Origin: Gracilaria domingensis
Lineage: Eukaryota > Rhodophyta > Florideophyceae > Gracilariales > Gracilariaceae
Reading direction: 5' to 3'
Assembly (NCBI GenBank): GCA_022539475.1
Contig: VCMS01000524.1
Span: 1 to 20,893, forward strand
DNA: 20,893 nt
The notes under the pieces are model-generated. The model saw nothing but the letters and a program-made list of their open reading frames with translations, had not been told where the DNA came from and made no database searches. Positions within the stretch are counted from its first letter, which is position 1; each line of letters begins with the position of its first letter. A program made the position numbers and the translations under genes. Positions 1 through 10,820 of the stretch are shown piece after piece.

Positions 1-600
1 TACCGACGAGGCAAGCACCAAAGTGATAATGCAAGGTCCAGTTCAGTGTGTGGCGGCCATCTTCATATACCCACATCCAAGCTCCATAGGCGAACCAAAA
101 GCGACGGGCGACTCCAACAGCAGCACCAACAGCGGTGAAATCGCTTCCACGCCTCTGTTCTGAACACGCGAAAAAGAGAAGTATTCAACGCCATGAGAAA
201 CGCGAACTAGCAGCCTGATCATGCGGCGGCCAAAATGGCGCCGGCATGGATCATGGGACCCTGCTTTCCGCACACGAGGCCTCCAGCAAGACTAAATGCT
301 ATACCGATTGCCTTGACGAAGAAAGAGTTGATAGCAAGAAGCCCGGCACTCTCACACCGTTAAGGTAATCTTCAGTTCCGGAATTCCAGAGCCAGCTCCG
401 AGCGGTGCACATAGACGACGCATGAGCGAGGCAATGAGAACAACGCGGTGGATAGGAAGACAAAGAATAGAGCGGCGACCCCAGAAGTTTGTGAGGCGAA
501 CAGACGAGCTGTGGCTGAGTAGAGGCCAATGGTGAGGCCCTGGTGAGCTGATCAACAGCAAAACCAACAAGAGCAAACACGAACCCACGGCCATTCCTAA
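1..600 (-). pseudogene. Decayed CLC chloride channel/transporter fragment
   Basis: Three CLC signatures appear in order on the minus strand but in different frames. The first is a helix-like start (FALVGFAVDQL). The second is the GSGIPEL anion-selectivity motif at 373-393, followed after a one-base shift by YLNGVRVPG at 341-367. The third is an open stretch with FVKAIGIAF and [18 protein letters not shown], with GKQGP at 255-269. A TGA follows soon after, then TAVGAAVGVA and a possible WMWVYEDG in further frames. CLC proteins move chloride or exchange anions for protons in membranes. The invariant gating glutamate of GKEGP is Gln here. Several frameshifts and a stop make an active gene unlikely. 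Weak N-terminal similarity may reach about 760. The gene continues off the left edge. Unrecognised introns could explain some breaks, but not the one-base shift inside the selectivity motif. Confidence 0.75.
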
Positions 601-769
601 CAGACCTGCAAGGCGAAGATGGCGAATGCGCTGCCTGGAAGATTTTGGAAAGTAGATTCGATGTTGGCCCGTGATGGCGATAGGCGAAAGTCTATGGTAT
701 CAACTTGTGCGTGCGCGGCGCAAAGAAGGCAGCATAGGACAAGGTATAGTTGTCATGGTCCTGTGATTG

Positions 770-1692
770 TGCCATGAGCGGTTACAAGCGGGAGCGGAGA
801 GGAACTGGGATGCAAAGGACGGAAGGGGTGGTGGGCGTTTAAAGCGTACAATTGCGCAGAAGGCAACAGGCGGGGGCGGTGAGATTGTCGGCGTGTCTCC
901 GCGCGGCGACGAGATGAGACAGTGGTCACGTGGGAAGTGGGTAACGAAGAGTATGTTCCAACTCGAGACGTGACTGGAGATATTTTAACGGAGCGAAGCG
1001 CAATTGGCTACGACAGAAGTGCTAGACAGGCAGACGAGCAGAGCTGCGCGCGGGGTTGGAAGGGAGGTGGACGAAGGAATGAGCAGGCGGCGACATCGGT
1101 ACGACGGCACCACGTAGGCGAGCATTCCGAAGCGCGGAACAGCGAAGGGAGACGTGCGCCGAATGCATGCCCAAGGCAAATGGGTTGCGAATGACGAGAC
1201 GAGCCACATGAAAGGCGGGCGACACGAAGCGTGCAACGGGCGCGTCAACGCGAATGGGAGACGGCGCTATCCGCTTGACTTGCACACTTGCGTTTCTGCG
1301 GTTCGGACCCGTCCAGGCGCGCCGGGCCTCATCGCCGCGCCAACGGCTCGCAGTGTGCAGGCGCCCAATGCTGCTGCACGCGCCTCGCGCCTGCCGCTCT
1401 CGCGTCTCGTCGCTCGCACGCGCCGATGCACCTTGCTCTGGCGTACGTGTGCGCCGTGGCGCCGCGTGTAAAACCCTGCAGCGCATGTCAGGCTTACATA
1501 CCTACACTCGCTTAGGGCTGGCGTGTCCGCGCTTCGGTCGAGTGCGCTGCTGACGAGCCCACCACACACACACGCGCCGTTCCCCGCGCCGTTCCCGCAC
1601 CGTTCACCGCTTTCCGCGCTTTCGATCAGCCCCCCCATTCCCGTCCCTTCCTTCGTAGTCGTCGCCCCGCGCAGCGCTTCCCATCCGATACA
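770..1692. other. Intergenic region upstream of the methyltransferase gene
   Basis: No reading frame here resembles a protein. The many overlapping short frames on both strands between about 920 and 1640 are what GC-rich noncoding sequence gives. The sequence becomes C-rich and pyrimidine-rich towards 1560-1660, just before the start codon at 1693, as expected of a promoter and 5' leader. I see no TATA box that I would defend. Confidence 0.5.
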
Positions 1693-3636
1693 ATGTGTCC
1701 GTCGTCAAGAAAAGGTCGCACTGCCGCTGGCTTCGTGTTCGAACTGCCTGCCACCACGGACATGTTTCAAACCTTGGCGTCGCCTGCCAAGTGGGGTCCT
1801 GCCGAGTATCTTACCATACTGCTTGTCTTGTCGCAAGTCTGCACCATTCCCGTCATGTGGCTCCTTCCGCGTTTCTACTTCATCGCCGTGTTTGCATTTT
1901 GGCGTCTTGCATACAACGTTGGAATTGGCACATTGCTTCACGTTCAATCAAAACGCGCCGTTATTACCACATGGCTTCACGCTCTTTCTCCCTCCGCTCG
2001 CGCGCTCGTGCATTGGGCGAGCACCAAGTCGATGCGGAACGACTATTCGTGGGAGAAGCTCCCGTCGTCCTACAATGCCTGGATTGCGTTTCGCGCTCTG
2101 TCGATGTTGATACTCACCAACGATGGCCTGTCGTACATCGTACTTGCCGTCAACTGCTTCAATCCGCTGCACACCTCACCGTTTTGGAAGCTCCTCATCT
2201 GCATTCCAACTGGCGTTGCGCTCATCGTGCTTTCGTTTTGGTCAAAGGGTGCCGCCCATCACGTTCTCGGCGACTTTGCCTGGTATTGGGGTGATTTCTT
2301 CTTCACGGTCGACGCTGATCTCAAGTTTGATGGTGTCTTTGAGTTGTTTCCTCACCCGATGTATACTGTGGGCTATGCCGCTTATTACGGAGCTGCTCTC
2401 ATATGTCGTTCTCACACCCTCCTCGCCATATCTTTGCTGGCTCATATATCGCAACTTTTGTTCCTTGCCCTCGTCGAAGAACCCCATATTCAAAAGATTT
2501 ACGGCCCGAGTTCGTCCAATTCTGCCGAGGAACGGTCAAGCGCTGCGTATGAACCGCTCACGCCTGATCGCCCGCTTCGTTCGTTTTCTGCATCGTACGA
2601 TGACTTTATGCATGCGGCTCCCCGTTTGCCAGTCATAACCTCACTGGCCGTTGCGTTCAGCACCGTCGCAGCGTTGGCCATGTCGTCGCGCCCATCCACA
2701 GCTAATGCTGTGCTTTTGTTACTTTCTTGGTGTGTAGCTCATTGGACGCTTCTGTTTTGTGCCTTGCATGCAACTGATGATGAGTTTCCAAATCGATGGA
2801 TGCGACTGTTCTCATCAAGAGGCTATTCAGCTTTCCATGCCTTCTCTGCCTGGCAGCACACTTATCTAGCCTCTTTCGTTGTAATGCACGCCCTGTTTCT
2901 CATCGCTGCATCTACTTTTGGTCCTTCCAAGGCTGCTAGTAGTGTTTCTGTCTCGGAAACCATATCCGGTGTCCTGGCTGGTTTCTCACTTACCGCCATC
3001 GCAGTAGTTAGCTTAGCGTCTACCTGGAACGATATTGGCTACTTTGGCTTCTTTTATGGAGATTTCTTTGTGGCACCACAGGAGCACAAGTTGCGATCGT
3101 CTGGAATGTTTCGATACGTCACTCATCCTGAAGCCACTTTGGGTTACTTAGCATACTATGGTATTGCTTTTATCAAACAGTCACGTGCATTGTTTATGCT
3201 CGCACTTGTTTGTCAATCGCTTCATATGATGTTTGTGGTCACGAATGAATCCAAGCATATCGCACGGACGTACCGGACAGCAAGAGATTTCACTGCTCTA
3301 GAGAGAGCCGTGGTGACTCTCCCGATTGTTTCGACAGTGTATAAGATGATGCATGACTTGTTCGGCCAATTGTCACATTATGTAGACACTGTTGGGAAGC
3401 CACAAGCACAGCAAACTGTTCGACAGCTCAGTGTACGCAAAGAGAGGCTGAAGGCTGACTTAAACAAATCGATCGCGAATGCTCGCGATAAACATATGAA
3501 ACCGAGAACTGATGAACTGCGTTCACGAGCAAAATCCGTCGTGGGGGATCTTGATTGTGCCAGCATTGTCTCCATGTTGGGCAATAGAGGGATACGCGTT
3601 GAACCCGTGTCTCAATCTCGAGTTGATGGACAGTGA
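1693..3636 (+). CDS. CHO2: Phosphatidylethanolamine N-methyltransferase, CHO2/PEM1-type
   Basis: This 647-residue integral membrane protein should use S-adenosylmethionine to methylate phosphatidylethanolamine on the way to phosphatidylcholine in the ER. Two copies of the PEMT domain are visible. The first runs at about 190-270, with DGVFELFPHPMYTVGY (213-228) and VEEPHI (261-266). The second runs at about 445-530, with GMFRYVTHPEATLGY (471-485) and NESKHI. Hydrophobic segments lie around each copy and at 40-80, 130-185 and 310-440. The paired layout is that of yeast Cho2 rather than the short single-domain Opi3/PEMT enzymes. Yeast Cho2 is about 870 residues; this protein lacks most of that C-terminal extension and instead ends in a Lys/Arg-rich, probably helical tail (about 575-615). 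The start is the first ATG; Met24 (1762) is an alternative. It is uninterrupted and intronless, and converges on the transporter gene. Confidence 0.9.
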   Translation: MCPSSRKGRTAAGFVFELPATTDMFQTLASPAKWGPAEYLTILLVLSQVCTIPVMWLLPRFYFIAVFAFWRLAYNVGIGTLLHVQSKRAVITTWLHALSPSARALVHWASTKSMRNDYSWEKLPSSYNAWIAFRALSMLILTNDGLSYIVLAVNCFNPLHTSPFWKLLICIPTGVALIVLSFWSKGAAHHVLGDFAWYWGDFFFTVDADLKFDGVFELFPHPMYTVGYAAYYGAALICRSHTLLAISLLAHISQLLFLALVEEPHIQKIYGPSSSNSAEERSSAAYEPLTPDRPLRSFSASYDDFMHAAPRLPVITSLAVAFSTVAALAMSSRPSTANAVLLLLSWCVAHWTLLFCALHATDDEFPNRWMRLFSSRGYSAFHAFSAWQHTYLASFVVMHALFLIAASTFGPSKAASSVSVSETISGVLAGFSLTAIAVVSLASTWNDIGYFGFFYGDFFVAPQEHKLRSSGMFRYVTHPEATLGYLAYYGIAFIKQSRALFMLALVCQSLHMMFVVTNESKHIARTYRTARDFTALERAVVTLPIVSTVYKMMHDLFGQLSHYVDTVGKPQAQQTVRQLSVRKERLKADLNKSIANARDKHMKPRTDELRSRAKSVVGDLDCASIVSMLGNRGIRVEPVSQSRVDGQ

Positions 3637-4270
3637 ATATGATTCTTGGAAGACTTCTGTGTGTTATTATTCCCTATCAGCACCGGTTGAGGATTTCTTT
3701 TGTTTGAACTGTTTACCCCAAGGTACAACAAATGCATGGGTCGGTCCCAAAATATCAACATTGGTGCGAACTAGGAAGAAGTCTCAGAGACCCACTTGTT
3801 TTATCTTTTTATTCCTTTACCACGTATTTGCGATGCACTTTGGACAACTCTGCATCCTCGCAAAATTAATTATAAACGAGAACCAAGGACGAAGGTATGG
3901 AAGCTCATCATGATTTTGTAGAATCTACTACGAGGCTGGCCATGCCTGACTCTGGTCAATGTTCATTCTTTGGGCATTGATGTCATCATACAACGTCGCT
4001 TAGGTCGCTAACAGTTTTAATCCTTTAGCTCAACGAAAACTGAAAAGAAAGAAACTAAACACATTGCTCCTGCACAATCACAAACTGCAAATAATGTGAC
4101 GTGCTCAGGATGCCTCTTTTTGACAGATTGATATATTCTTGTAAAAATATCCAACCTTCCTTCAAGTGCTTTGATATGACAGTGATAGTGACTATAACAA
4201 AAAGCAACTATGCAATCGATGCGAGCGAACTTGTTTGCTCAAAGTTTGCGATGTTACTGAAAGCACTTTG
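3637..4270. other. Convergent 3' intergenic region
   Basis: This stretch lies between the stop codons of the methyltransferase (+) and the transporter (-) and is AT-richer than either gene. It should hold both 3' untranslated regions. No gene, RNA or repeat is recognisable. No AATAAA signal lies within 200 bases of the methyltransferase stop. Confidence 0.5.
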
Positions 4271-5296
4271 CTACTTGGTTTCCTTAGCCTCTCCACCTTC
4301 TGCAAGCAGAGGCCTGTTGTCCTCGGAAACCTTAGATGTCAGAGCCTCTTGTGCAGCAAGCTTCTTCTTCATTTCTGCTCTCCGAACCAGCGTATAGAAC
4401 AGAGAGCCGGCCAAAATTACCGCGACGCTGGCAGCGCCCCATATGTTAATAGGATTTCTATATACAATAAGTCCCAAGACTGTCTGGGCTGCAGCTTTGG
4501 CAGTTGCAGAAACGTTATGAGTAAGTGGTGACGTGTACTTGATCTGGGCGGCCACTGCGAAAGATATGCATATACCAAAAACACCTCCGATAATCATCAT
4601 AAGCCAGAACTTCAGTTTGAGAATGTTCTCTGACATCAGGATCACTTGTGGTTCGCCGAAAGAGAATATGAGAGGAATGAAAATGATGGCTGCGTTCATG
4701 TTATTGTACAGGGTGAGCTTCCATGGATTGTTATCAACTATCGGAAACTTCTTCTTGACGTAAATGGCGTTCATGGCAACGAAGAAACTAGCGGCAACAC
4801 CAAAAAGAACTCCTTGAAAGGACCATCGCATTTCGTTTTGATTTCCGACAAGAAACCCGGATACAACCAATGAGCAGCAAAGCATTGCCGGAAGAGATGT
4901 CCGCTGCCCAAGAATGATGAAGTCGAAGATCACGTTGAAAACGATAGTAAGGGAACGCGCCACTTGATAGAACGAAATCTCAACAAACTTGAGACAAAGA
5001 TTGTTGCACACCATCATCATGGTAAACACGCATGACAGCGGCAGCATCTGCATCAAAATATCCCTCTTAAGTTCGAACTTTGGTACATTGGCAATACCCA
5101 GCTCGCCAAGAACGTAGCATCCCATCACAGTTACAACACACTGAAACCATGTGATAAACAAAGGAGCATCAAGCTTGCCTTCGGGATCGGACAAAAGAGT
5201 TTTGTTGACGAACACCATGGTGATACTAATAAACCAGTAAAAGGCTACTGCAAAGAAGACAGCATGCATTGCAGCCGACGTGACGTTCTTCGCCAT
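4271..5296 (-). CDS. SLC35C1: GDP-fucose transporter (SLC35C1 / plant GFT family)
   Basis: This 341-residue multi-pass nucleotide-sugar transporter of the drug/metabolite superfamily should exchange cytosolic GDP-fucose for luminal GMP in the Golgi. Stretches typical of the GDP-fucose clade are LDAPLFITWFQC (42-53), SFYQVARSLTIVFNV (108-122), AIYVKKKFP (177-185), LTLYNNMNA (194-202) and YTSPLTHNVSATAKA (254-268). About ten hydrophobic helices span residues 10-305, followed by a charged cytosolic tail of about 35 residues, a normal size for the family. The ATG at 5296 has a good context (A at -3, G at +4). The frame stays open upstream to 5344 but without another ATG. The gene is uninterrupted. 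A hAT transposon sits 438 bp upstream of the start, so part of the original promoter may be displaced. A related GDP-sugar (for example GDP-mannose) substrate cannot be excluded. Confidence 0.9.
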   Translation of the reverse strand: MAKNVTSAAMHAVFFAVAFYWFISITMVFVNKTLLSDPEGKLDAPLFITWFQCVVTVMGCYVLGELGIANVPKFELKRDILMQMLPLSCVFTMMMVCNNLCLKFVEISFYQVARSLTIVFNVIFDFIILGQRTSLPAMLCCSLVVSGFLVGNQNEMRWSFQGVLFGVAASFFVAMNAIYVKKKFPIVDNNPWKLTLYNNMNAAIIFIPLIFSFGEPQVILMSENILKLKFWLMMIIGGVFGICISFAVAAQIKYTSPLTHNVSATAKAAAQTVLGLIVYRNPINIWGAASVAVILAGSLFYTLVRRAEMKKKLAAQEALTSKVSEDNRPLLAEGGEAKETK

Positions 5297-5726
5297 GGTT
5301 GGCTTTCGGTTAGAAGAGTAGATGAAGAGAACCCTGGGATACACGATGGACAGGAGTACCCCAATGGGTGATGCACTTTCGTCGGTGGTTTAGAAGCTGA
5401 TAGTTTCGCAGCGGAAGAGATATACAGTGTAGACGGTTCGTTTCTCCAGGTGCAAACAGCCTGCTGGGTTCTTGGACGTGTCCGAAAGAAGCTGGCGGGG
5501 AAATGAAAGCAGAAGCAAAAGACTCCGGGAACATGTGAATCACCGGTTGGTTGCGAAGGGGGCTCAGTCTGGGGCATTTACAGTGAATGGTTTTTTGCTC
5601 CCTTCGCGTTTCTCTTTTGCGGCTGTCTCCGGGGAGATGCGGAAAATAGCGCGTAGTTATTACTTGGGTTATTACAGTCAATGAAAACAGTTTATTAGAA
5701 AATAGTGCAGTACACGTCATAGCTTA
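5297..5726. promoter_or_regulatory. Residual upstream region of the transporter gene
   Basis: This is the 430 bp between the transporter start codon and the hAT target duplication. It has no credible ORF and should contain the core promoter and 5' leader of the minus-strand transporter gene. Before the insertion this region was continuous with the sequence now at 11850. No specific promoter element is claimed. Confidence 0.4.
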
Positions 5727-5734
5727 CAAAATAG
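5727..5734. repeat. Left 8-bp target-site duplication (CAAAATAG)
   Basis: It is identical to 11842-11849 and directly abuts the left inverted repeat. Eight base pairs is the characteristic hAT duplication length. Confidence 0.93.
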
Positions 5735-5762
5735 CAGCGAAACACAAGTTCAATAAATTTAT
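5735..5762 (+). repeat. Left terminal inverted repeat of the hAT element
   Basis: The 28 bases match the reverse complement of 11814-11841 at 22 positions, including 11 consecutive bases (AATAAATTTAT). Mismatches cluster in positions 4-8, 14 and 17. Confidence 0.9.
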
Positions 5763-5784
5763 AGGCTCCAGAGAAAATTTATTG
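5751..5784. repeat. Subterminal inverted repeat inside the left end
   Basis: CAATAAATTT (5751-5760) and AAATTTATTG (5775-5784) are perfect 10-bp inverted copies separated by 14 bp. The motif also occurs at 11812-11821, inside the right end. Subterminal repeats are common transposase-binding sites in hAT elements; that role here is inferred. Confidence 0.6.
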
Positions 5785-6641
5785 CGGTGGTCTCTTCGTC
5801 CTCTGTGACGGTGTCACGGCCTCTTACACGCCTAATAGTTTGGTTCCTATTCAACGTGTAACACTCCTTATGAGGGTATACAATGAATACAAGAGCAAGC
5901 GCCCATTTAGAGTGAACTGACAGTCAGTTACTAATGCAAGCACAGTGTGAGTCGCACACGTAGTCCTTCCAGGACCAACCGATTCGCGAGATACGCTCCC
6001 AAAAACGAGCCTCAAGTTGCACGATTATATCGGTCATGCGTTGCCCCTAGCAAATAGTTTACTTCACTTGAATGCATTGGCGCACAGACTTCTCTTCATA
6101 TCGCAATACCGACATGATTCACGCAACTACCGTCCTCTCCAACCTGCTAAACGTCACCGTCAGACCCATTTCTATTGACCTTGTTCTTTGTACTTTTCAC
6201 GCGACATTGGGTGACAACATAGTACGTTAAAGCATTGGTGAACATCTTTTTCAATCATCAGCCTGCTTCATATCCGTAGACAATCGTAGCGCTCTTTTAA
6301 GCACGCAGTCTTCCACGTCGCGAAAAGCCGGTCAAAAACGAAGCTGGTAGCCTTCCGAATGTTTTATTCTCCAACGAGACGCTGACAAAACTTCAATAAC
6401 CGACAACTTTTGCACAACTTGCAATAGTTGTAACTGGAGAACAAAGTCGAGTAATACGAATGCCACCTAACTTTGGCAACATTTGTTAAAATGTTCATTT
6501 ACTCCGCCGCACACAATCTTCCGCCTCCTCAAGTCCTCTCCATCTCTAGCTCGCTCTTACCAAAGCCGAGGATTCTCCTTTAAGTGTTTCGGAATACCTC
6601 TAACGCCGGCTAGACGACGTCGTGAAAGTTCGGGAGCTTCT
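5785..6641. other. hAT 5' leader, no gene recognised
   Basis: There is no convincing ORF on either strand, and no cysteine/histidine pattern of a BED zinc finger in any frame that I could read. The transposase frame is open back to 6483 without an ATG. An upstream exon encoding the missing finger is therefore possible but not visible. Confidence 0.4.
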
Positions 6642-8741
6642 ATGTCCCACTTCCAGGCGACACAACCGCATACAGTTGCTGCTGTTGCGTCTCATTCGGG
6701 GAACAGGGCGGTCGTTTCTCGTGAGCAAAACGGGTTTGCAGCCAAACTAACCCGATTTAATGAGCTGCTGTCGCTGCTGGTGGTGAACCATATGCTCCTC
6801 TTCAGCACTTTGACTCGTAAGGAGGACGAAAACGAGCTTTATCAGCTCATAAGGCTGCTTGATCTACGTATGGAGGAACACGTACCAACGATATCTCGAA
6901 TAGCAGGTAAGAATATCAATGCATACTACGAGAAAATACTGACGTTTTTCAAGTGCGCAATTACGTCCTCGCTGAGTCAAACTTATGTCATATTAATCTT
7001 TGATGGGTGGACCGACGCTAGCACTGAGAATGTTACTAATGTACTTCTCAGTATAACAGGTATAAAGCGGCCCAGGAAGACGTACTTTCTACGATCAATT
7101 TACACGGGGTCGTCTAATTGCGACTCGTCACTCTACGCGGACGTGGTAGAATCTGTCTTCTTGCAGTTTGATGAAATGGGACGCATAACGGCCGTCATAA
7201 GTGATAATACGAGCTCGTGCGTGAAGGCCAAAGAGCAGCTTTCTAGGAAACACAATCACATTATTCCCGGCCAGGACCAGACCCATGTATCGAATTTGTT
7301 AATGCAGGATGTGGGGCAGCTTCAATGGGTAAGTGAAATTCTGAACACAGTATCTGGAATTGTCAGCGACATGCGGAAACAGTCGAAGCTCTACTTCCGC
7401 TTTAAACAACTGAAAGAACAGTACAACAACAACCTCCGCAATAGTGGATACGAGACATCTCACCGAGAGCTGGACGAATATGGTAGGGTTCGTCCGCTGA
7501 GAACAACAGTTTTGCCTATGCTGATGGCTACTAAAAGATTTGCTAGTTCTGAGGGGATGCTTTGTTCTTTTATAAGAGGCCAGAATGTTTCTCGGGAACT
7601 TGTGGACTGTCCAGACTTTTCCAAAACCTTGTACGGTGGAAGACGTTCGGACAAACGAGATCATTTCGAGGCTACAATTAGAGACAACACCCTCTTTACC
7701 AAGTGCCTGGACTTGTACTATGCCTTCCGACTAATGCGACATTACTTACGCATCTTTGACGAAGAGACCTCTGTTATATCTCAGGTCTACCCCGCAACGA
7801 AGCAGTTGCAACGTGAGCTATGTTCTTTGCCTTTGACTCCTTTTTTCACTGCAGAGAGAGAGGAGCAAATCATGAGTTGCTTTCGTGGTCGTCTAGATGA
7901 AGAAGGTCGAAAGATACCACTGCTAAGATCTCTACATTATGCCGCGTACTTTTTGGACATACGAAGTACTAATGATGAGTGCGCTGAATATAGTGCGCCA
8001 ATTCTGAAACATATCCGATCATATGTCGAATCTAATGTGTTTCCACCGACACAGAAGCTAACGAGTTCTGGAGGTGTAGATGGGGCCGTACACCGTCTCT
8101 TTGAGAAGCTTAATTATGTTCGTCTATCTTGGAGGGCGCAGGCAGACAACCCTGCTCAGAGAGACGTACTTATGGCTTTCAAGAATATCCCCGTGGTGTA
8201 CTGGATGAAGTACAGGGAAAGTCCTACACTGAGGGACTTTGCTCTTCGTATATTATCGGTAAGTCCATCCACCTCCAGCGTAGAGAGAAGTTTCAGTCTC
8301 CAGGGGACAATAAGAACTCCCACTCGAAACAGACTTCACCCAGTGAAGGTGGAGAAGATGATCTTTTGCGCCTTTAATCTGGCTCTCACCTCCCGGAAAC
8401 GGAGCGGCATGATCGACAGGCGTAGAGCAAACACCGGTTATTCTACTCAGCAGCAGGTCTCTGTATCTGTTCACCAGAACGCGACTGGAACAGCTTCACA
8501 AGTGCTGGATTCTACAGCTACCGTGGGCTCTGCGGCACAAGCACAGACACCGGAAATGACCCCCGGTAACACAGAAGATTTTGTGTCGTACTTCGAGGTG
8601 GACAATGAAATCGAAACCTATGATGACGACGTCGTTGGGGAAGGGGCGAATGTAGACTATAGCTTTTCGGATATGGATGATGACGACGATGAAAGCGGGC
8701 AGCTTCCCGACTCTGCTGTTATGCGTCGTCTATTTGCATAG
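6642..8741 (+). CDS. hAT-family transposase (DUF659 plus hAT dimerisation domain)
   Basis: This 699-residue intact ORF is the transposase of the surrounding element; it would excise and reinsert DNA carrying its end repeats. A DUF659-type RNase-H-like core is visible: IFDGWTDAS gives the first catalytic Asp at 121 and AVISDNTSS the second at 188. QTHVSNLLMQDVGQL keeps the conserved His, but the usual preceding Cys is Asp. The C-terminal hAT dimerisation domain spans about 505-590, with ALRILSVSPSTSSVERSFS and NRLHPVKVEKM. A Ser/Thr-rich and then strongly acidic tail follows (DDDDDES). I start at the first in-frame ATG; the frame is open to 6483 but without ATG. No N-terminal BED finger is present, so DNA binding may need an unseen exon, or the protein may be defective or repurposed. 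Its codons are much less GC-rich than those of the passenger kinase downstream. Confidence 0.88.
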   Translation: MSHFQATQPHTVAAVASHSGNRAVVSREQNGFAAKLTRFNELLSLLVVNHMLLFSTLTRKEDENELYQLIRLLDLRMEEHVPTISRIAGKNINAYYEKILTFFKCAITSSLSQTYVILIFDGWTDASTENVTNVLLSITGIKRPRKTYFLRSIYTGSSNCDSSLYADVVESVFLQFDEMGRITAVISDNTSSCVKAKEQLSRKHNHIIPGQDQTHVSNLLMQDVGQLQWVSEILNTVSGIVSDMRKQSKLYFRFKQLKEQYNNNLRNSGYETSHRELDEYGRVRPLRTTVLPMLMATKRFASSEGMLCSFIRGQNVSRELVDCPDFSKTLYGGRRSDKRDHFEATIRDNTLFTKCLDLYYAFRLMRHYLRIFDEETSVISQVYPATKQLQRELCSLPLTPFFTAEREEQIMSCFRGRLDEEGRKIPLLRSLHYAAYFLDIRSTNDECAEYSAPILKHIRSYVESNVFPPTQKLTSSGGVDGAVHRLFEKLNYVRLSWRAQADNPAQRDVLMAFKNIPVVYWMKYRESPTLRDFALRILSVSPSTSSVERSFSLQGTIRTPTRNRLHPVKVEKMIFCAFNLALTSRKRSGMIDRRRANTGYSTQQQVSVSVHQNATGTASQVLDSTATVGSAAQAQTPEMTPGNTEDFVSYFEVDNEIETYDDDVVGEGANVDYSFSDMDDDDDESGQLPDSAVMRRLFA

Positions 8742-8834
8742 AACGGGAAACACCAGCGGCATGTTATGCGACAGACGGGTCTCTGTGCGTTGCAGCGCGT
8801 CAGTACCCGGGTACACCAGCTGCGGTGATCTCAG

Positions 8835-8866
8835 AAAGATGTGCTCAAACAAAGATGTGCTCAAGC
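8835..8866 (+). repeat. Two-copy 16-bp tandem repeat
   Basis: AAAGATGTGCTCAA occurs at 8835-8848 and 8851-8864, a period of 16 bp. It lies just before the GC-rich kinase segment begins and could mark the capture junction, but a simple replication slip is equally likely. Confidence 0.6.
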
Positions 8867-8887
8867 GCATGCGAGTGGTCGTGATTT

Positions 8888-9947
<1,060 letters not shown>

Positions 9948-10168
9948 TAGGTTGAGCTGCACCCCGTGCTGGGGAAGTAAACAAGACAGTGAGACAGGGG
10001 GGGAGTTCCACGTAACAGCCTTTCAAACGCTATTTCTTTTGTAACTAGAAGACAAAAATAAAAAACCGCACTCTCTTGAACAGCTTCAGCTCGAGTAGAA
10101 CCGTCTTCACGTGTCTTCGCTTCTCCAGCATTTGGTCCCAGTAGAAAGCCAAAGTTTTCTTCCGAGGG

Positions 10169-10820
10169 GTGGACTGGGTGCGCGTGGCGAGGAAGGAAGC
10201 GCACGCGGACGACGTGAGCAAACTGGTGGCCAGCGAGGAGAACAACAAGAAGGTGGAGCAGTTGGCCGAGGCGCGCGCGCAGCAGTTTGGAGTGGAATCG
10301 ACGAACACTGGACTGTACGGGCGCGTGGACGCGCAGGTACTCAGCTCCATGACGCTTGACCGTTACCTACTACGCAAAATCAACGCGGAGGAGTGGCGAC
10401 ATGTGAGCGTCAGCGACGACGACAACTGGTCGGCGACGGCGGAATTCCTGGCGATTATCCACAACAAGGGCACGGAAATGGAAACATGGGCGATCGCGGG
10501 ATGGGCGTGGACCTGTAGCGAAGCGAGTGAACACGCGGCGATCCGCCAAAATGTGCGCGAGGGTCTTGTAGGCCACAAGTTGTGGCGGCCTCGGCGGGAC
10601 GGCGCGGAGGAAGCGGCGGGCAACGGAGGCGGCCCGGCGTCACGCGTGCGAGCGCCAGGCGCTTACGTGGCGCGACACAGAAATAACCGCTCGGCTCTGT
10701 CGCACAACCGACTGGTGAACAGGTTCTACGGAGTTGGGGGGGAGCTGGGAGGGGCGGTGGCACGGGGGAGAAGGTCAGAGCGGGAACCGGAGCGCGACGT
10801 GGGGAAGTCCATCAACTTTA
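10169..10820 (+). pseudogene. Unrecognised GC-rich coding-like fragment in the hAT element
   Basis: A single frame is open for about 235 codons (to 10876), beginning at GTG with no ATG start. The first 90 codons look truly coding: third positions are mostly G or C, and the peptide has a Glu/Lys-rich helical stretch (ASEENNKKVEQLAEARAQQF). The later part is Arg/Gly-rich and less protein-like. I recognise no family. Base composition drops abruptly to AT-rich after about 10815, which may be the right edge of the captured segment. Its composition matches the kinase pseudogene 220 bp upstream, so both may come from one donor locus. Confidence 0.4.

Noticed and set aside
985..1640. Several overlapping 100-150 codon frames on both strands
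   Set aside because: They overlap in up to five frames with Arg/Ala/Ser-rich composition and no recognisable domain, as expected of GC-rich noncoding DNA before a gene.
4271..5344. Start of the transporter at 5344 (357 residues)
   Set aside because: That codon is GTG. The first in-frame ATG, with good context and a family-typical N-terminus, is at 5296.
6483..6641. Extending the hAT transposase to 6483
   Set aside because: The frame begins with TTG and has no ATG before 6642; the extra 53 residues match nothing.
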